DNA from: Methylotenera oryzisoli
GTDB lineage: Bacteria > Pseudomonadota > Gammaproteobacteria > Burkholderiales > Methylophilaceae
Length of the DNA stretch: 64,000 nt
Assembly: GCA_945881735.1 (NCBI GenBank)
Contig: CAMCVF010000002.1
Coordinates: 155,782 to 219,781, forward strand
Direction of reading: 5' to 3'
The notes under the pieces: generated by a model
The model's database searches: none
What the model saw: the letters and a program-made list of their open reading frames with translations, nothing else
What the model was told of the DNA's origin: nothing
Position numbers and translations under genes: made by a program
In this document: positions 41,698-50,639 of the stretch, one piece after another
How the letters are laid out: the number at the start of each line of letters is the position of its first letter
Position numbering within the stretch: the stretch's first letter is position 1

Positions 41698-42435
41698 ATG
41701 AAAACAGTTTATTCAGTGAAAGGGATGACTTGCGGCGGTTGTATGAATCGCGTTAAGGCAACTTTAACACCGTTGGCAGAAATAGTTGAAGTAACGCTTG
41801 AACCCCCTCAGGTCGTGTTAAAAAGTCCTACTGTAGGTTTAGTGGGGTTAAATGCCGCTTTGGCAAAAGTGGGCAACTATGAATTGCATCCAATTATAGT
41901 ATCAGTAACTGAGTCATTAACTAATCGGTCTATTACGCTTAAAATCCCTGCCGAAAAAGTTAACTGGCTAAGCACTTACAAACCATTGTTACTGGTTTTT
42001 TTCTACATTTTATTAGTCACTTTGGCAGTGGAATTTACATCCGGTGAATTTTTATTACATCGTTTTATGCCCAATTTCATGGCTGGTTTCTTTTTGGTAT
42101 TTTCATTTTTTAAATTACTCGATTTAAGTGGATTTGCCAGCAGTTATGCCATGTACGATTTATTAGCAAAGCGCATGAACATCTATGGCTTTGTTTACCC
42201 CTTTATTGAGCTTATCCTTGGCGTTGCCTATTTAATCAATTTCAACCTCGTGTTCACTAATATCATCACACTGATTGTGATGAGCTTTTCTAGCATTGGT
42301 GTTATTTTAGCAGTAGTTAAAAATCAAAAAATTAAATGCGCCTGCTTAGGCACAGGTTTTAATTTGCCCATGACCACTGTCACTATTATTGAAGATTTAC
42401 TGATGGTAGCAATGGCAGCTTGGATGCTAATTTAA
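41698..42435 (+). CDS. HMA domain fused to a MauE/DoxX-like membrane domain
   Basis: A 245-residue protein from ATG 41698. The first 70 residues are a heavy-metal-associated domain with the metal-binding pair in VKGMTCGGCMNRVKATL. Four hydrophobic segments follow (LLLVFFYILLVTLAVEF, MAGFFLVFSFFKLLDLSGF, YGFVYPFIELILGVAYLINF, IITLIVMSFSSIGVILAVV). A Cys-Ala-Cys pair (KCACLGTGFNLP) precedes a last helix. The membrane half resembles MauE/DoxX-type redox-associated proteins. It could bind Cu or pass metal or electrons across the inner membrane; that is inference. An ATG at 41680 is also in frame. Confidence 0.8.
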   Translation: MKTVYSVKGMTCGGCMNRVKATLTPLAEIVEVTLEPPQVVLKSPTVGLVGLNAALAKVGNYELHPIIVSVTESLTNRSITLKIPAEKVNWLSTYKPLLLVFFYILLVTLAVEFTSGEFLLHRFMPNFMAGFFLVFSFFKLLDLSGFASSYAMYDLLAKRMNIYGFVYPFIELILGVAYLINFNLVFTNIITLIVMSFSSIGVILAVVKNQKIKCACLGTGFNLPMTTVTIIEDLLMVAMAAWMLI

Positions 42436-42450
42436 GCTTGGTTATTTAGT

Positions 42451-43155
42451 TTGAGTCACGGTTATTACCAACTAGAAACAGGTCGAGTAGCGGCGATTGA
42501 AAACGACTGCCTTTTTCCAAATTTAAGCCAAGCATTAACTGAACCTAACGGCTTAATCGCGATTGGTGGCGATTTAACAGCCGCGCGCTTATTAGATGCT
42601 TACTGCCAAGGTATATTTCCCTGGTTTAATCCAGGGGAGCCAGTCATGTGGTGGAGCCCGAATCCGCGTATGGTGTTATTCCCCAATGAGCTGAAAATTT
42701 CCACCTCACTTAAAAAAACACTCAAAAAAAACCTATTTGCAGTGCGCTTTAATACGGTATTTGCCGATGTGATAAAAGCTTGTAGTGAATCAAAACGTCT
42801 TGGACAGACAGGTACCCTTCAATCAAATACCTGGATTTCGCCAGAAATGATTAACTCCTATTGCGATTTACACCAATTAGGCCATGCCATTTGTATGGAA
42901 AGCTGGGTAGACAATCAATTGGTTGGCGGGTGTTATGGCGTAATTATCAACAAAATGTTTTATGGCGAAAGTATGTTTCATACCCAAACCGATGCCTCTA
43001 AAGTCGCTTTTGTGCATTTAGTGAATCATTTGCAAAATCAAGGCGTTGGCATGATTGATTGCCAAATGCATACTCCACTGCTAGCAAGCTTTGGCGCATA
43101 CGAAATTGAGCGTGAAGAATTCATGCAAAATTTGACTAAACTGGTAAAATTTTAG
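42451..43155 (+). CDS. aat: Leucyl/phenylalanyl-tRNA--protein transferase
   Basis: Adds Leu or Phe to proteins with N-terminal Arg or Lys, marking them for ClpS-ClpAP. A 234-residue protein starting with TTG. Motifs: FPNLSQALTEPNGLIAIGGD, YCQGIFPWFNPGEPVMWWSP, NPRMVLFPNELKIS, and GGCYGVIINKMFYGESMFH in the catalytic GNAT-like half. It is followed 21 nt later by bpt, which gives a compact N-degron pair. clpS and clpA are not in the window. Confidence 0.96.
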   Translation: MSHGYYQLETGRVAAIENDCLFPNLSQALTEPNGLIAIGGDLTAARLLDAYCQGIFPWFNPGEPVMWWSPNPRMVLFPNELKISTSLKKTLKKNLFAVRFNTVFADVIKACSESKRLGQTGTLQSNTWISPEMINSYCDLHQLGHAICMESWVDNQLVGGCYGVIINKMFYGESMFHTQTDASKVAFVHLVNHLQNQGVGMIDCQMHTPLLASFGAYEIEREEFMQNLTKLVKF

Positions 43156-43176
43156 CATGTGCTTATGCTTTAAATT

Positions 43177-43911
43177 ATGACATTACCTTTCGAACAACCG
43201 CTACACAAACTGCAATTTTATGTCACCACACCATATAAGTGCGGCTATCTGCCCAATAAACTCGCGCAAAGCTTAATTGCAACGCCACAACATTTAATTG
43301 ATGCTAACATTTATAGCGGATTGATTACTCAAGGCTTTAGGCGCAGCGGAAAATTTGCCTACCGACCTCATTGCGAAAACTGCAGAGCATGCATTGCTGT
43401 GCGATTAGCACTGAGCGAATTTGAGCCAACCCGCAGCCAAAAACGCGCTTACAAACAACATGCGCAACTCACAGCACAAATTTTTTCGCTGTATTTTAAT
43501 CAGCAACATTACGAACTATACGAAAGATATCAATCACTGCGACATCAAGATGAAATCATGGGTGAAACAAGTAATGCCTCCAAAGATGACGCCGAACAAT
43601 ACCGCCAATTTTTATGCCAAAGCAATGTGGAAAGCCTAATGATTGAATTTAAAAATGCCAAAAATCAGGTCAAAATCGTCAGCGTTGTGGATATTGTGAA
43701 AGATGGCGTATCGGCTGTATATACATTTTATGATGCTACTGAAACCAAAGCAAGCTACGGAACCTACTCCATTATGTGGCTAGCCGAATGGACAAAAAGC
43801 TTAAATCTGCCCTATTTATATTTAGGCTATTGGATTCAAGATAGCAAAAAAATGGCATATAAACAACAATTTAAACCACAACAAAAGTTGATAGATGGTG
43901 AGTGGCTGTAA
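43177..43911 (+). CDS. bpt: Aspartate/glutamate leucyltransferase (Bpt)
   Basis: A 244-residue ATE-like transferase that puts Leu on N-terminal Asp or Glu. The N-terminal CxxC region is seen in RPHCENCRACIAVRLAL, and GYLPNKLAQSLIATP, GLITQGFRRSGKFAYRPHC and LPYLYLGYWIQDSKKMAYK are the conserved blocks of the bacterial family (formerly arginyltransferase). Directly downstream of aat, it completes the bacterial N-degron tagging system. Confidence 0.95.
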   Translation: MTLPFEQPLHKLQFYVTTPYKCGYLPNKLAQSLIATPQHLIDANIYSGLITQGFRRSGKFAYRPHCENCRACIAVRLALSEFEPTRSQKRAYKQHAQLTAQIFSLYFNQQHYELYERYQSLRHQDEIMGETSNASKDDAEQYRQFLCQSNVESLMIEFKNAKNQVKIVSVVDIVKDGVSAVYTFYDATETKASYGTYSIMWLAEWTKSLNLPYLYLGYWIQDSKKMAYKQQFKPQQKLIDGEWL

Positions 43912-43995
43912 AACTAACAGCTAATATTTCTCGGCGAGAATCTTTACTGACTCGCATGCTACAATCCTAATTCCTTTTGCTCAATTTATTTTCTT

Positions 43996-44868
43996 TTGAA
44001 AAAACTCACTATTTTTGGTGTTGGCCTTATTGGTGGTTCAGTTGCCTTAGCTTTAAAAAAAGCAGGGTTTATATCGCATATTGTTGGTGTTGGGCGTACT
44101 GCAAAAAGCTTAAATGAAGCATTGGATTTAGGTGTGATTGATAGCTTAGAAACCAATGTAGAAGCAGCTATTCAAGATGCGGATTTGATACTAATTGCCG
44201 CACCTGTTGCACAAACCAATGCTATTTTACAAAGTATCAAGCCTCATTTAAACAAGCAAACCGTAATTACTGATGCTGGTAGCACAAAAGCCAATGTATT
44301 GGAATGTGCCAAAGCAGTTTTAGGTGAGCAATTTAATCAATTTATAGGTGGCCACCCAATAGCTGGCGCTGAAAAAAGCGGTGTATCGGCCGCTATGCCT
44401 GATTTGTATGAGGGCAAAAATGTAGTGTTAACGCCTACTTTTGAAACTAATATAGACGCTGTGACTGCTGTGACAAAACTGTGGCAAGTATGTGGTGCAA
44501 ATGTATCTGAAATGACCGCCGCAACGCACGATGGTATCTTTGCAGCAGTGAGCCATTTGCCGCATTTATTGGCTTTTGCCTTAGTAGATGATATTGCGTC
44601 GCGCGCAAACGCCGCGCAATTGTTCGGATTTGCGGCAAGCGGCTTTAGAGATTTCACCCGTATTGCAGGCAGCCACCCCGAGATGTGGCGCGATATTAGT
44701 TTAGCCAATAAAACGGCTTTATTGAGTGAATTAATGGCCTACCAGCTTGAATTAAGCCAATTAAAACAATTGCTTGAGCATGAGGATGGTGCTGGCCTGC
44801 AAGCTTTATTTGAGCGCGCCAGTGTGGCACGCAACAATTGGGCAAATAGTAAATCCAAACAAACATAA
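43996..44868 (+). CDS. tyrA: Prephenate dehydrogenase
   Basis: Oxidises prephenate to 4-hydroxyphenylpyruvate in tyrosine synthesis. A 290-residue protein with an NAD(P)-binding start [19 protein letters not shown], then [47 protein letters not shown] (substrate-binding His) and [19 protein letters not shown]. The start codon is TTG, immediately at the Rossmann strand. No ACT domain is present. It is 11 nt upstream of aroA in the conserved tyrA-aroA-cmk-rpsA order. Confidence 0.95.
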   Translation: MKKLTIFGVGLIGGSVALALKKAGFISHIVGVGRTAKSLNEALDLGVIDSLETNVEAAIQDADLILIAAPVAQTNAILQSIKPHLNKQTVITDAGSTKANVLECAKAVLGEQFNQFIGGHPIAGAEKSGVSAAMPDLYEGKNVVLTPTFETNIDAVTAVTKLWQVCGANVSEMTAATHDGIFAAVSHLPHLLAFALVDDIASRANAAQLFGFAASGFRDFTRIAGSHPEMWRDISLANKTALLSELMAYQLELSQLKQLLEHEDGAGLQALFERASVARNNWANSKSKQT

Positions 44869-44879
44869 GAAAATCGTTA

Positions 44880-46160
44880 ATGGAACAACTCAGCATACCC
44901 GCCGCCAGCCAAGCAAAAGGCATTATCACCTTACCTGGCTCCAAAAGCATTTCAAACCGTACTTTACTGCTAGCAGCGCTGGCTAATGACGTAACTGAAA
45001 TTCATGATTTACTAGATTCTGACGACACCAGTCGTATGCTAGAGTCTTTGGCAATATTGGGGGTTAATTTTGAAAATATAGCCAAAAACACGTGGCGCGT
45101 TACAGGTTGCAAAGGTAATTTTCCGAACAAAAATGCCGATTTATTTTTAGGTAATGCGGGTACCGCTTTTAGGCCTTTGACTGCCACATTGGCATTTTCA
45201 AATGGCCATTACCATTTAAGCGGAGTCCCCCGCATGCATGAAAGACCGATTGGCGACTTAGTAGATGCACTGCGTCAAGCAGGCGCCAATATTGAGTATG
45301 ACGCCAATGACGGCTTTCCGCCGCTTACTATTTCACCAACTATATTAGATTTAATTCAGCCAATTCAAATACGTGGTGATGTTTCTAGCCAGTTTTTAAC
45401 GGCATTGTTGATAGCATTACCTTTAAGCGGGCAAAAAGCCACTATTGAAGTGGTGGGCGAGCTGATTTCAAAACCGTATATTGAAATTACACTTAATTTG
45501 ATGGCTAAATTTGGTGTACAAGTTGAGCGCCAAGGCTGGCAACAATTCATGATAGCCTCTGACAGCCAATATTCAAGCCCTGAAACAATATTTGTTGAAG
45601 GCGACGCTTCAAGTGCGTCTTACTTCTTAGCGGCCGGCGCAATTGGTGGTGACATTCAAGTAGATGGCTTAGGCAAAAACAGCATTCAAGGCGATGTGCG
45701 TTTTGCAGATGCCATTGAACTGATGGGTGGCAAAATTAGCTATGGCAAAAATCATATTCAATCAAAAAAAACACAACGAATTAAAGCCATTGAATTAGAT
45801 TGCAACCATATTCCCGATGCCGCCATGACATTGGCTATCATGGCTTTGTTTGCCGACGGCACAACCACCTTGCGCAACATCGCCAGTTGGCGCGTAAAAG
45901 AGACAGATCGCTTAACTGCCATGGCAACTGAGTTGCGCAAAGTGGGTGCCACCGTGATTGAAGGCGCCGACTATTTAACCATTACGCCACCCGCACAGCT
46001 AAGGCCTAATGCGGTGATTGATACGTATGATGACCACCGCATGGCGATGTGTTTTTCATTGGTTTCACTTGGTGGTGTACCAATTACCATTAATGACCCA
46101 AAATGCGTAAATAAAACGTTCCCGAATTATTTTGATGAGTTTAAAAAGCTGGTTAGCTAA
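44880..46160 (+). CDS. aroA: 3-phosphoshikimate 1-carboxyvinyltransferase (EPSP synthase)
   Basis: The sixth step of the shikimate pathway. A 426-residue protein with both globular halves. [20 protein letters not shown] near the N-terminus binds shikimate 3-phosphate and phosphoenolpyruvate; [50 protein letters not shown] and [14 protein letters not shown] complete the active site. The Gly of [11 protein letters not shown] is the class I glyphosate-contact position, so a glyphosate-sensitive type is expected. Confidence 0.97.
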   Translation: MEQLSIPAASQAKGIITLPGSKSISNRTLLLAALANDVTEIHDLLDSDDTSRMLESLAILGVNFENIAKNTWRVTGCKGNFPNKNADLFLGNAGTAFRPLTATLAFSNGHYHLSGVPRMHERPIGDLVDALRQAGANIEYDANDGFPPLTISPTILDLIQPIQIRGDVSSQFLTALLIALPLSGQKATIEVVGELISKPYIEITLNLMAKFGVQVERQGWQQFMIASDSQYSSPETIFVEGDASSASYFLAAGAIGGDIQVDGLGKNSIQGDVRFADAIELMGGKISYGKNHIQSKKTQRIKAIELDCNHIPDAAMTLAIMALFADGTTTLRNIASWRVKETDRLTAMATELRKVGATVIEGADYLTITPPAQLRPNAVIDTYDDHRMAMCFSLVSLGGVPITINDPKCVNKTFPNYFDEFKKLVS

Positions 46161-46186
46161 CTAACAATCAAGTAAGTTAAGCTAAA

Positions 46187-46411
46187 TTAATGCAAATGTA
46201 GCGAGCCTAAATTAAACACTTTGGCATATTTTTCTGTGCTGGTTTCCTCAAAATTTTTCCACGCTTTTTCGTGAAAATAAAAAACATCGACACTCTAAGC
46301 TGACTTAATCACAGCCAATAAGCGGACTACAAAAGCGCTACCTGTTAACAAATAACCCACCCTAAAAGCAACGGTGAAGTATAAAATTGCAAATGAAATT
46401 GTTTTAGCCAT
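46187..46411 (-). pseudogene. DUF2061 membrane protein with an internal stop
   Basis: On the minus strand of the 341-bp aroA-cmk gap, the ATG at 46411 has GGAAG 6 nt upstream. It reads MAKTISFAILYFTVAFRVGY, LLTGSAFVVRLLAVIKSA, then TAG at 46295-46297, then SVDVFYFHEKAWKNFEETST and on to a stop at 46189. The two parts are one DUF2061 protein: two helices with a VAFxVxYLLTGS motif, and the conserved FHEKxW ending. The stop takes the place of the Glu or a nearby residue in the usual LIEPxxN motif. The reading frame is otherwise intact over 74 codons, so decay is recent. The rest of the gap shows nothing. Confidence 0.8.
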
Positions 46412-46501
46412 TTCGGGCTTCCAAAGTTTGTAAAACGATTATTGACCCATTAAAATTTTTAATCTAATTCATTGTTAATATCTATTTGATAAGCTTTACT
46501 T

Positions 46502-47188
46502 ATGGCTAATAATTCTACTCTTTCAACTATTCCAGTTATTGCCATTGACGGTCCTTCTGCCAGCGGCAAAGGTACTGTTGCACAATTGGTAGCCGAAAAA
46601 TTAAATTTTCACTACTTTGATTCTGGCGCGTTGTATCGGATTGTGGCATTTGAGGCTTATAAAAATAATATCGAGTGGAATGACGCCGAAATGCTTGGCG
46701 AATTAGCAAAAAATTTGAAGATCCAGTTTAGCCGAAATGAAATATATTTAGACGGTGAACGCATTACAGAAGCCGTTAGAAGCGAGGAGATGAGCAGCGG
46801 CGCATCTCAAGTGGCGACTCACCCACAAGTGCGTAATGCCTTATTAGACTTGCAATGCTCATTTCGTAAAGCACCCGGACTGGTAGTTGACGGCCGCGAT
46901 ATGGGTTCTGTGATTTTTAAAGATGCTGTATTAAAGATTTTTTTAACGGCGAGCGTAGAAATTCGTGCAGAGCGACGCTATAAACAGCTAATCAACAAAG
47001 GCTTAAACGCCAATTACGCGCAAATTTTAGCAGATCTGCAAAGTCGCGATGAGCGCGATAGTTGGCGTAGCGCCGCGCCGCTCATTCAAACCGCCGATGC
47101 GCTTCTTCTAGAGACATCTAAATGCAGTATTGAGGAAGCAGTGAAGTTAGTTTTAAACGCATATGAAATCAGTAATAAAAAGCCATGA
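46502..47188 (+). CDS. cmk: Cytidylate kinase
   Basis: Phosphorylates CMP and dCMP. A 228-residue P-loop kinase: Walker A IDGPSASGKGTVAQLVAEKL, FHYFDSGALYRIVAF, MSSGASQVATHPQVRNALLD, VVDGRDMGSVIFKDAVLKIF and LQSRDERDSWRSAAPL. It sits between aroA and rpsA as in most proteobacteria. Confidence 0.96.
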   Translation: MANNSTLSTIPVIAIDGPSASGKGTVAQLVAEKLNFHYFDSGALYRIVAFEAYKNNIEWNDAEMLGELAKNLKIQFSRNEIYLDGERITEAVRSEEMSSGASQVATHPQVRNALLDLQCSFRKAPGLVVDGRDMGSVIFKDAVLKIFLTASVEIRAERRYKQLINKGLNANYAQILADLQSRDERDSWRSAAPLIQTADALLLETSKCSIEEAVKLVLNAYEISNKKP

Positions 47189-47227
47189 ATATTAGTGTGA
47201 ATTCAATATAAAAAATGCATTAAGTCA

Positions 47228-47256
47228 TTGAACACAAGCTATTTTTTGTGTAATAT
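47228..47256 (+). promoter_or_regulatory. sigma70 promoter and leader of rpsA
   Basis: TTGAAC, a 17-nt spacer, then TAATAT. Transcription would start near 47263, giving a leader of about 135 nt to the rpsA ATG. The leader has a GC-rich hairpin region (CCCCGCTGCTAGGTGGG, about 47312-47328) and further AU-rich helices near the start codon. This would fit S1 feedback control of its own translation. Confidence 0.65.
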
Positions 47257-47397
47257 GCTCGATTCGTGTTAAGTTTAAAACAATATTATTGTTGCTTAAC
47301 GTTTAATAACTGCCCCGCTGCTAGGTGGGAACTCTTAAAGGTGTTTTTCAGTACACATTTGAAAATGTCTTTAGGTATTATTTAGGTAACTCTTTTA

Positions 47398-48918
47398 ATG
47401 GCTTCTATTTCTAACTCTACCCCATCTTCGATGGAATCTTTTGCCGCGCTTTTTGAAGAAAGCTTGGCACGTCAGGAAATGCGTTCTGGTGAAGTAATCA
47501 CCGCCGAGGTTGTATCGATTGATAACGACCACGTAATTGTTAACGCTGGCTTAAAATCTGAAAGCGTTATTGATGCTGCAGAATTCAAAAATGCTCAAGG
47601 TGAGCTTGAAGTTGCAGTTGGCGACTTCGTAAAAGTATGTATCGAAAAATTGGAAGATGGCTTTGGCTCTACACAACTTTCTCGCGAAAAAGCGAAGAAA
47701 ATGGAAGCTTGGCTGGATTTAGAAGATGCAATGAACGAAGGCCGTGTAGTTAAAGGTTTCGTATCTAGCCGTGTTAAAGGCGGTTTACGCGTTTCCGTTA
47801 ATGGCATCATGGCTTTCTTACCAGGTTCATTGGTGGATATTCGCCCAGTAAAAGACACAACTCCATTCGAAAACAAAGAGTGGGATTTCAAAGTTATTAA
47901 ACTTGACCGCAAACGTAACAATATCGTGGTTTCTCGCCGTGCTGTAATGGAAGTTAGCATGGGTGCAGACCGTGAAGCGTTGATGGGCACGTTGCAAGAA
48001 GGCGCAATCATTAAAGGTATTGTTAAAAACATTACCGATTATGGCGCATTCGTTGATTTGGGCGGTATTGATGGCTTACTTCACATTACCGATTTAGCAT
48101 GGCGTCGTGTTAAGCACCCATCAGAAGTATTAACAGTTGGTGAAGAAGTTGAAGCAAAAATCTTGAAATTCGATCAAGAGAAAAACCGTGTTTCATTAGG
48201 TATTAAACAATTAGGCGATGACCCATGGGTTGCATTAACTCGCCGTTACCCAGTAAGCACACGTTTATTTGGTAAAGTTTCAAATATTACTGACTATGGC
48301 GCATTCGTTGAAGTCGAGCCAGGCATTGAAGGTTTAGTCCACGTTTCAGAAATGGATTGGACGAACAAAAACATTCACCCAGGCAAAATTGCTCAATTAG
48401 GTGACGAAGTTGAAGTGATGATTCTTGAAATTGATGAAGATCGTCGTCGTTTATCATTAGGTATGAAACAATGTAAAGCCAATCCTTGGGATGATTTCTC
48501 TGCTACACACTCTAAAAACGATAAAGTTTCTGGCCAAATCAAATCAATCACTGATTTCGGCGTGTTTATTGGACTAGCTGGCGGTATTGATGGTTTAGTT
48601 CATTTGTCTGATTTATCTTGGACTCAAACTGGCGAAGAAGCGATTCGCAACTTCAAAAAAGGTGATGAGTTACAAGCCATTATTTTAGCAATCGACGTAG
48701 AAAAAGAGCGTATTTCTCTTGGTGTTAAACAACTGACTGAAGATCCATCAGGTGCAACACCTACATCATCTAGCGATGACAAAGCAGCAAAACCTAAAGC
48801 TAAAGCCACAAAAGCTAAAGTTGAAGATAGCTCAACTAAAGCAGCTGATGAGGCAGCAGCAGCCGGCACAACTAACCTTGGTGCTTTATTAAAAGCAAAA
48901 ATGGATAGCAAGAAGTAA
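47398..48918 (+). CDS. rpsA: 30S ribosomal protein S1, five-domain form
   Basis: A 506-residue S1. Five S1 RNA-binding domains can be placed at about residues 30-97, 115-180, 202-271, 287-358 and 374-444. The first two are the diverged ribosome-anchoring domains. After the fifth domain the sequence becomes a low-complexity tail (451-490, Ala, Lys, Thr, Ser) that ends in [14 protein letters not shown]. The sixth domain seen in most betaproteobacterial and enterobacterial S1 (about 557-570 aa) is missing. The protein should still work in mRNA binding. Confidence 0.96.
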   Translation: MASISNSTPSSMESFAALFEESLARQEMRSGEVITAEVVSIDNDHVIVNAGLKSESVIDAAEFKNAQGELEVAVGDFVKVCIEKLEDGFGSTQLSREKAKKMEAWLDLEDAMNEGRVVKGFVSSRVKGGLRVSVNGIMAFLPGSLVDIRPVKDTTPFENKEWDFKVIKLDRKRNNIVVSRRAVMEVSMGADREALMGTLQEGAIIKGIVKNITDYGAFVDLGGIDGLLHITDLAWRRVKHPSEVLTVGEEVEAKILKFDQEKNRVSLGIKQLGDDPWVALTRRYPVSTRLFGKVSNITDYGAFVEVEPGIEGLVHVSEMDWTNKNIHPGKIAQLGDEVEVMILEIDEDRRRLSLGMKQCKANPWDDFSATHSKNDKVSGQIKSITDFGVFIGLAGGIDGLVHLSDLSWTQTGEEAIRNFKKGDELQAIILAIDVEKERISLGVKQLTEDPSGATPTSSSDDKAAKPKAKATKAKVEDSSTKAADEAAAAGTTNLGALLKAKMDSKK

Positions 48919-48984
48919 AAGTAGCAGTAAAAAGCTAGTTTGACGTTAGATGATTACAAGCTAAATTAAAGGCAACTATAAGCC

Positions 48985-49269
48985 ATGACAAAATCAGAAT
49001 TAATTAATTTATTAGCAGAGCGTTTTCCACAATTAGTTGTGAAAGACGCTGAGTTATCTGTTAAAGCCATATTGGATGCAATGACAGATAACTTATTAAC
49101 TGGCGAGCGTATCGAAATTCGCGGATTCGGTAGTTTTAGCTTAAACTACCGCCCGCCACGTTTGGGTCGCAACCCTAAAACTGGCAGCAAAGTGCAAGTA
49201 CCGGCAAAACATGTACCGCACTTCAAAGCAGGCAAAGAGTTGCGCGATCGAGTTGATTCAGCTACATAA
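48985..49269 (+). CDS. ihfB: Integration host factor subunit beta
   Basis: A 94-residue HU/IHF-family DNA-bending protein, partner of IhfA. It has [14 protein letters not shown] at the N-terminus, the beta-arm [20 protein letters not shown] with the intercalating Pro, and the C-terminal helix [14 protein letters not shown]. Located downstream of rpsA as usual. A strong terminator follows, separating it from lapB. Confidence 0.95.
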   Translation: MTKSELINLLAERFPQLVVKDAELSVKAILDAMTDNLLTGERIEIRGFGSFSLNYRPPRLGRNPKTGSKVQVPAKHVPHFKAGKELRDRVDSAT

Positions 49270-49306
49270 ATGGTTTTTTTGCTATAAACATTAAACTAGT
49301 AATATT

Positions 49307-49340
49307 AAAAAGGTGCTTAAATTTTAAGCACCTTTTTTTA
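49307..49340 (+). terminator. Strong intrinsic terminator after ihfB
   Basis: AAAAAGGTGCTTAA - ATT - TTAAGCACCTTTTT forms a perfect 14-bp stem with a 3-nt loop and ends in a run of seven T. It is one of the clearest terminators in the window. It separates ihfB from lapB; lapA is absent here. Confidence 0.9.
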
Positions 49341-49420
49341 CACCTTATAAATTACTCATTGCGCTTAAGCTTAGGTAAAATACTGTCGGATACAACAATG
49401 AATAAAACGTACAAATAATC

Positions 49421-50623
49421 ATGATGATTGAATTTGAATATTGGTGGCTTTTAGTACTCCCGCTTTTTTTTACGCTAGGTTGGATTACAGCGCGCGTGGA
49501 TATTAAGCAACTATTGTCTGAGTCTACCACCCTGCCTGCCGCGTATTTTAAAGGGCTTAACTTTTTAATTGGCGATAAGCATGATAAGGCGGTAGAGGCG
49601 TTTAGTGAGGCCGTTCAAGCCAATAGTGATTCGCTAGAGCTACACTTTGCCCTAGGAAGTTTGTTTAGACGCACCGGTGAAACCAACCGCGCTATTAATC
49701 TGCATGTCAATTTACTGGATAAAAAAGAGTTAACCGAACCACAAAGAAATGCAGTAAAAGCAGAATTGGCGCAAGATTACTTAAAAGCAGGCTTGTTTGA
49801 CCGTGCCGAAGAGTTATTTAAAGGGCTAGAAGACCAACGCTACAAGCAACCTGCACTTCATGCTTTATTAGAAATATATGTACGCGAGCGCGAGTGGGCA
49901 CAAGCAATTACCACCGCAACAGAACTGGAACGCTTGTCTGGCGTGCCTTTTAGAGTTGAAATTGCGCAGTATTATTGCGAATTGGCTATGAATTTTATCA
50001 TCACACAAAATGCAGATGCAGCGCGTAGCCAGTTGGCATTAGCATTAGATGCCAATAAAAATTGTATTCGCGCCAATGTACTACTGGGCGATATTGAAGC
50101 CATCGCAGGACAACACCAAACTGCGATTTCTTATTGGAAACAAATTGAATTTCAACAGCCAGAATACCTAGGCTTAGTCGCAGGTAAAATGCTTAAGAGT
50201 TATCGTGCGGCTAACTTATTAAAAGTAGGCTTAGCTCAACTTAACACTTATATTGAAACCTATAAATTATCTTCTTTAATGTCAGTTTTGTATGAGGCAA
50301 CACTTATCGAAGAAGGTGCTATAAGCGCTGCCAAGCTAGCGCGTAATGAACTAATCCGACAGCCAAGCTTGACTACACTTGACCAATTACTACAAGCGCG
50401 CGCCATGGCTGATGATTTAAATAATCAAGATGTACAACTGATGCAGCAAACTGTGCGCAACGCAATTGGTAATCGCGCAGCTTATCACTGTAATCAATGC
50501 GGTTTTCGCGCCAAGCAATATCACTGGCAATGCCCCGCTTGTAACGCATGGGAGTCCTTACCCGCTGAGCCATCTGAGGCTATTAGCCGCGAAATGACGG
50601 TTAAAAAATCCAACCAAAAATAA
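49421..50623 (+). CDS. lapB: Lipopolysaccharide assembly protein LapB (YciM)
   Basis: A 400-residue inner-membrane protein that brings LpxC to FtsH and so limits lipid A synthesis. One N-terminal anchor (WWLLVLPLFFTLGWITARVD) precedes about nine TPR-like repeats (for example AVEAFSEAVQANSDSLELHF, LGSLFRRTGETNRAINLH) and a C-terminal rubredoxin-type zinc ribbon with two Cys pairs (YHCNQCGFRA, WQCPACNAWE). All elements are intact. Its usual partner LapA is not encoded between it and ihfB. Confidence 0.95.
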   Translation: MMIEFEYWWLLVLPLFFTLGWITARVDIKQLLSESTTLPAAYFKGLNFLIGDKHDKAVEAFSEAVQANSDSLELHFALGSLFRRTGETNRAINLHVNLLDKKELTEPQRNAVKAELAQDYLKAGLFDRAEELFKGLEDQRYKQPALHALLEIYVREREWAQAITTATELERLSGVPFRVEIAQYYCELAMNFIITQNADAARSQLALALDANKNCIRANVLLGDIEAIAGQHQTAISYWKQIEFQQPEYLGLVAGKMLKSYRAANLLKVGLAQLNTYIETYKLSSLMSVLYEATLIEEGAISAAKLARNELIRQPSLTTLDQLLQARAMADDLNNQDVQLMQQTVRNAIGNRAAYHCNQCGFRAKQYHWQCPACNAWESLPAEPSEAISREMTVKKSNQK

Positions 50624-50639
50624 ATTTTAAAGTGATCAA

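Noticed and set aside
47595..48032. Open frame of 145 codons on the minus strand
   Set aside because: Antisense shadow of rpsA.
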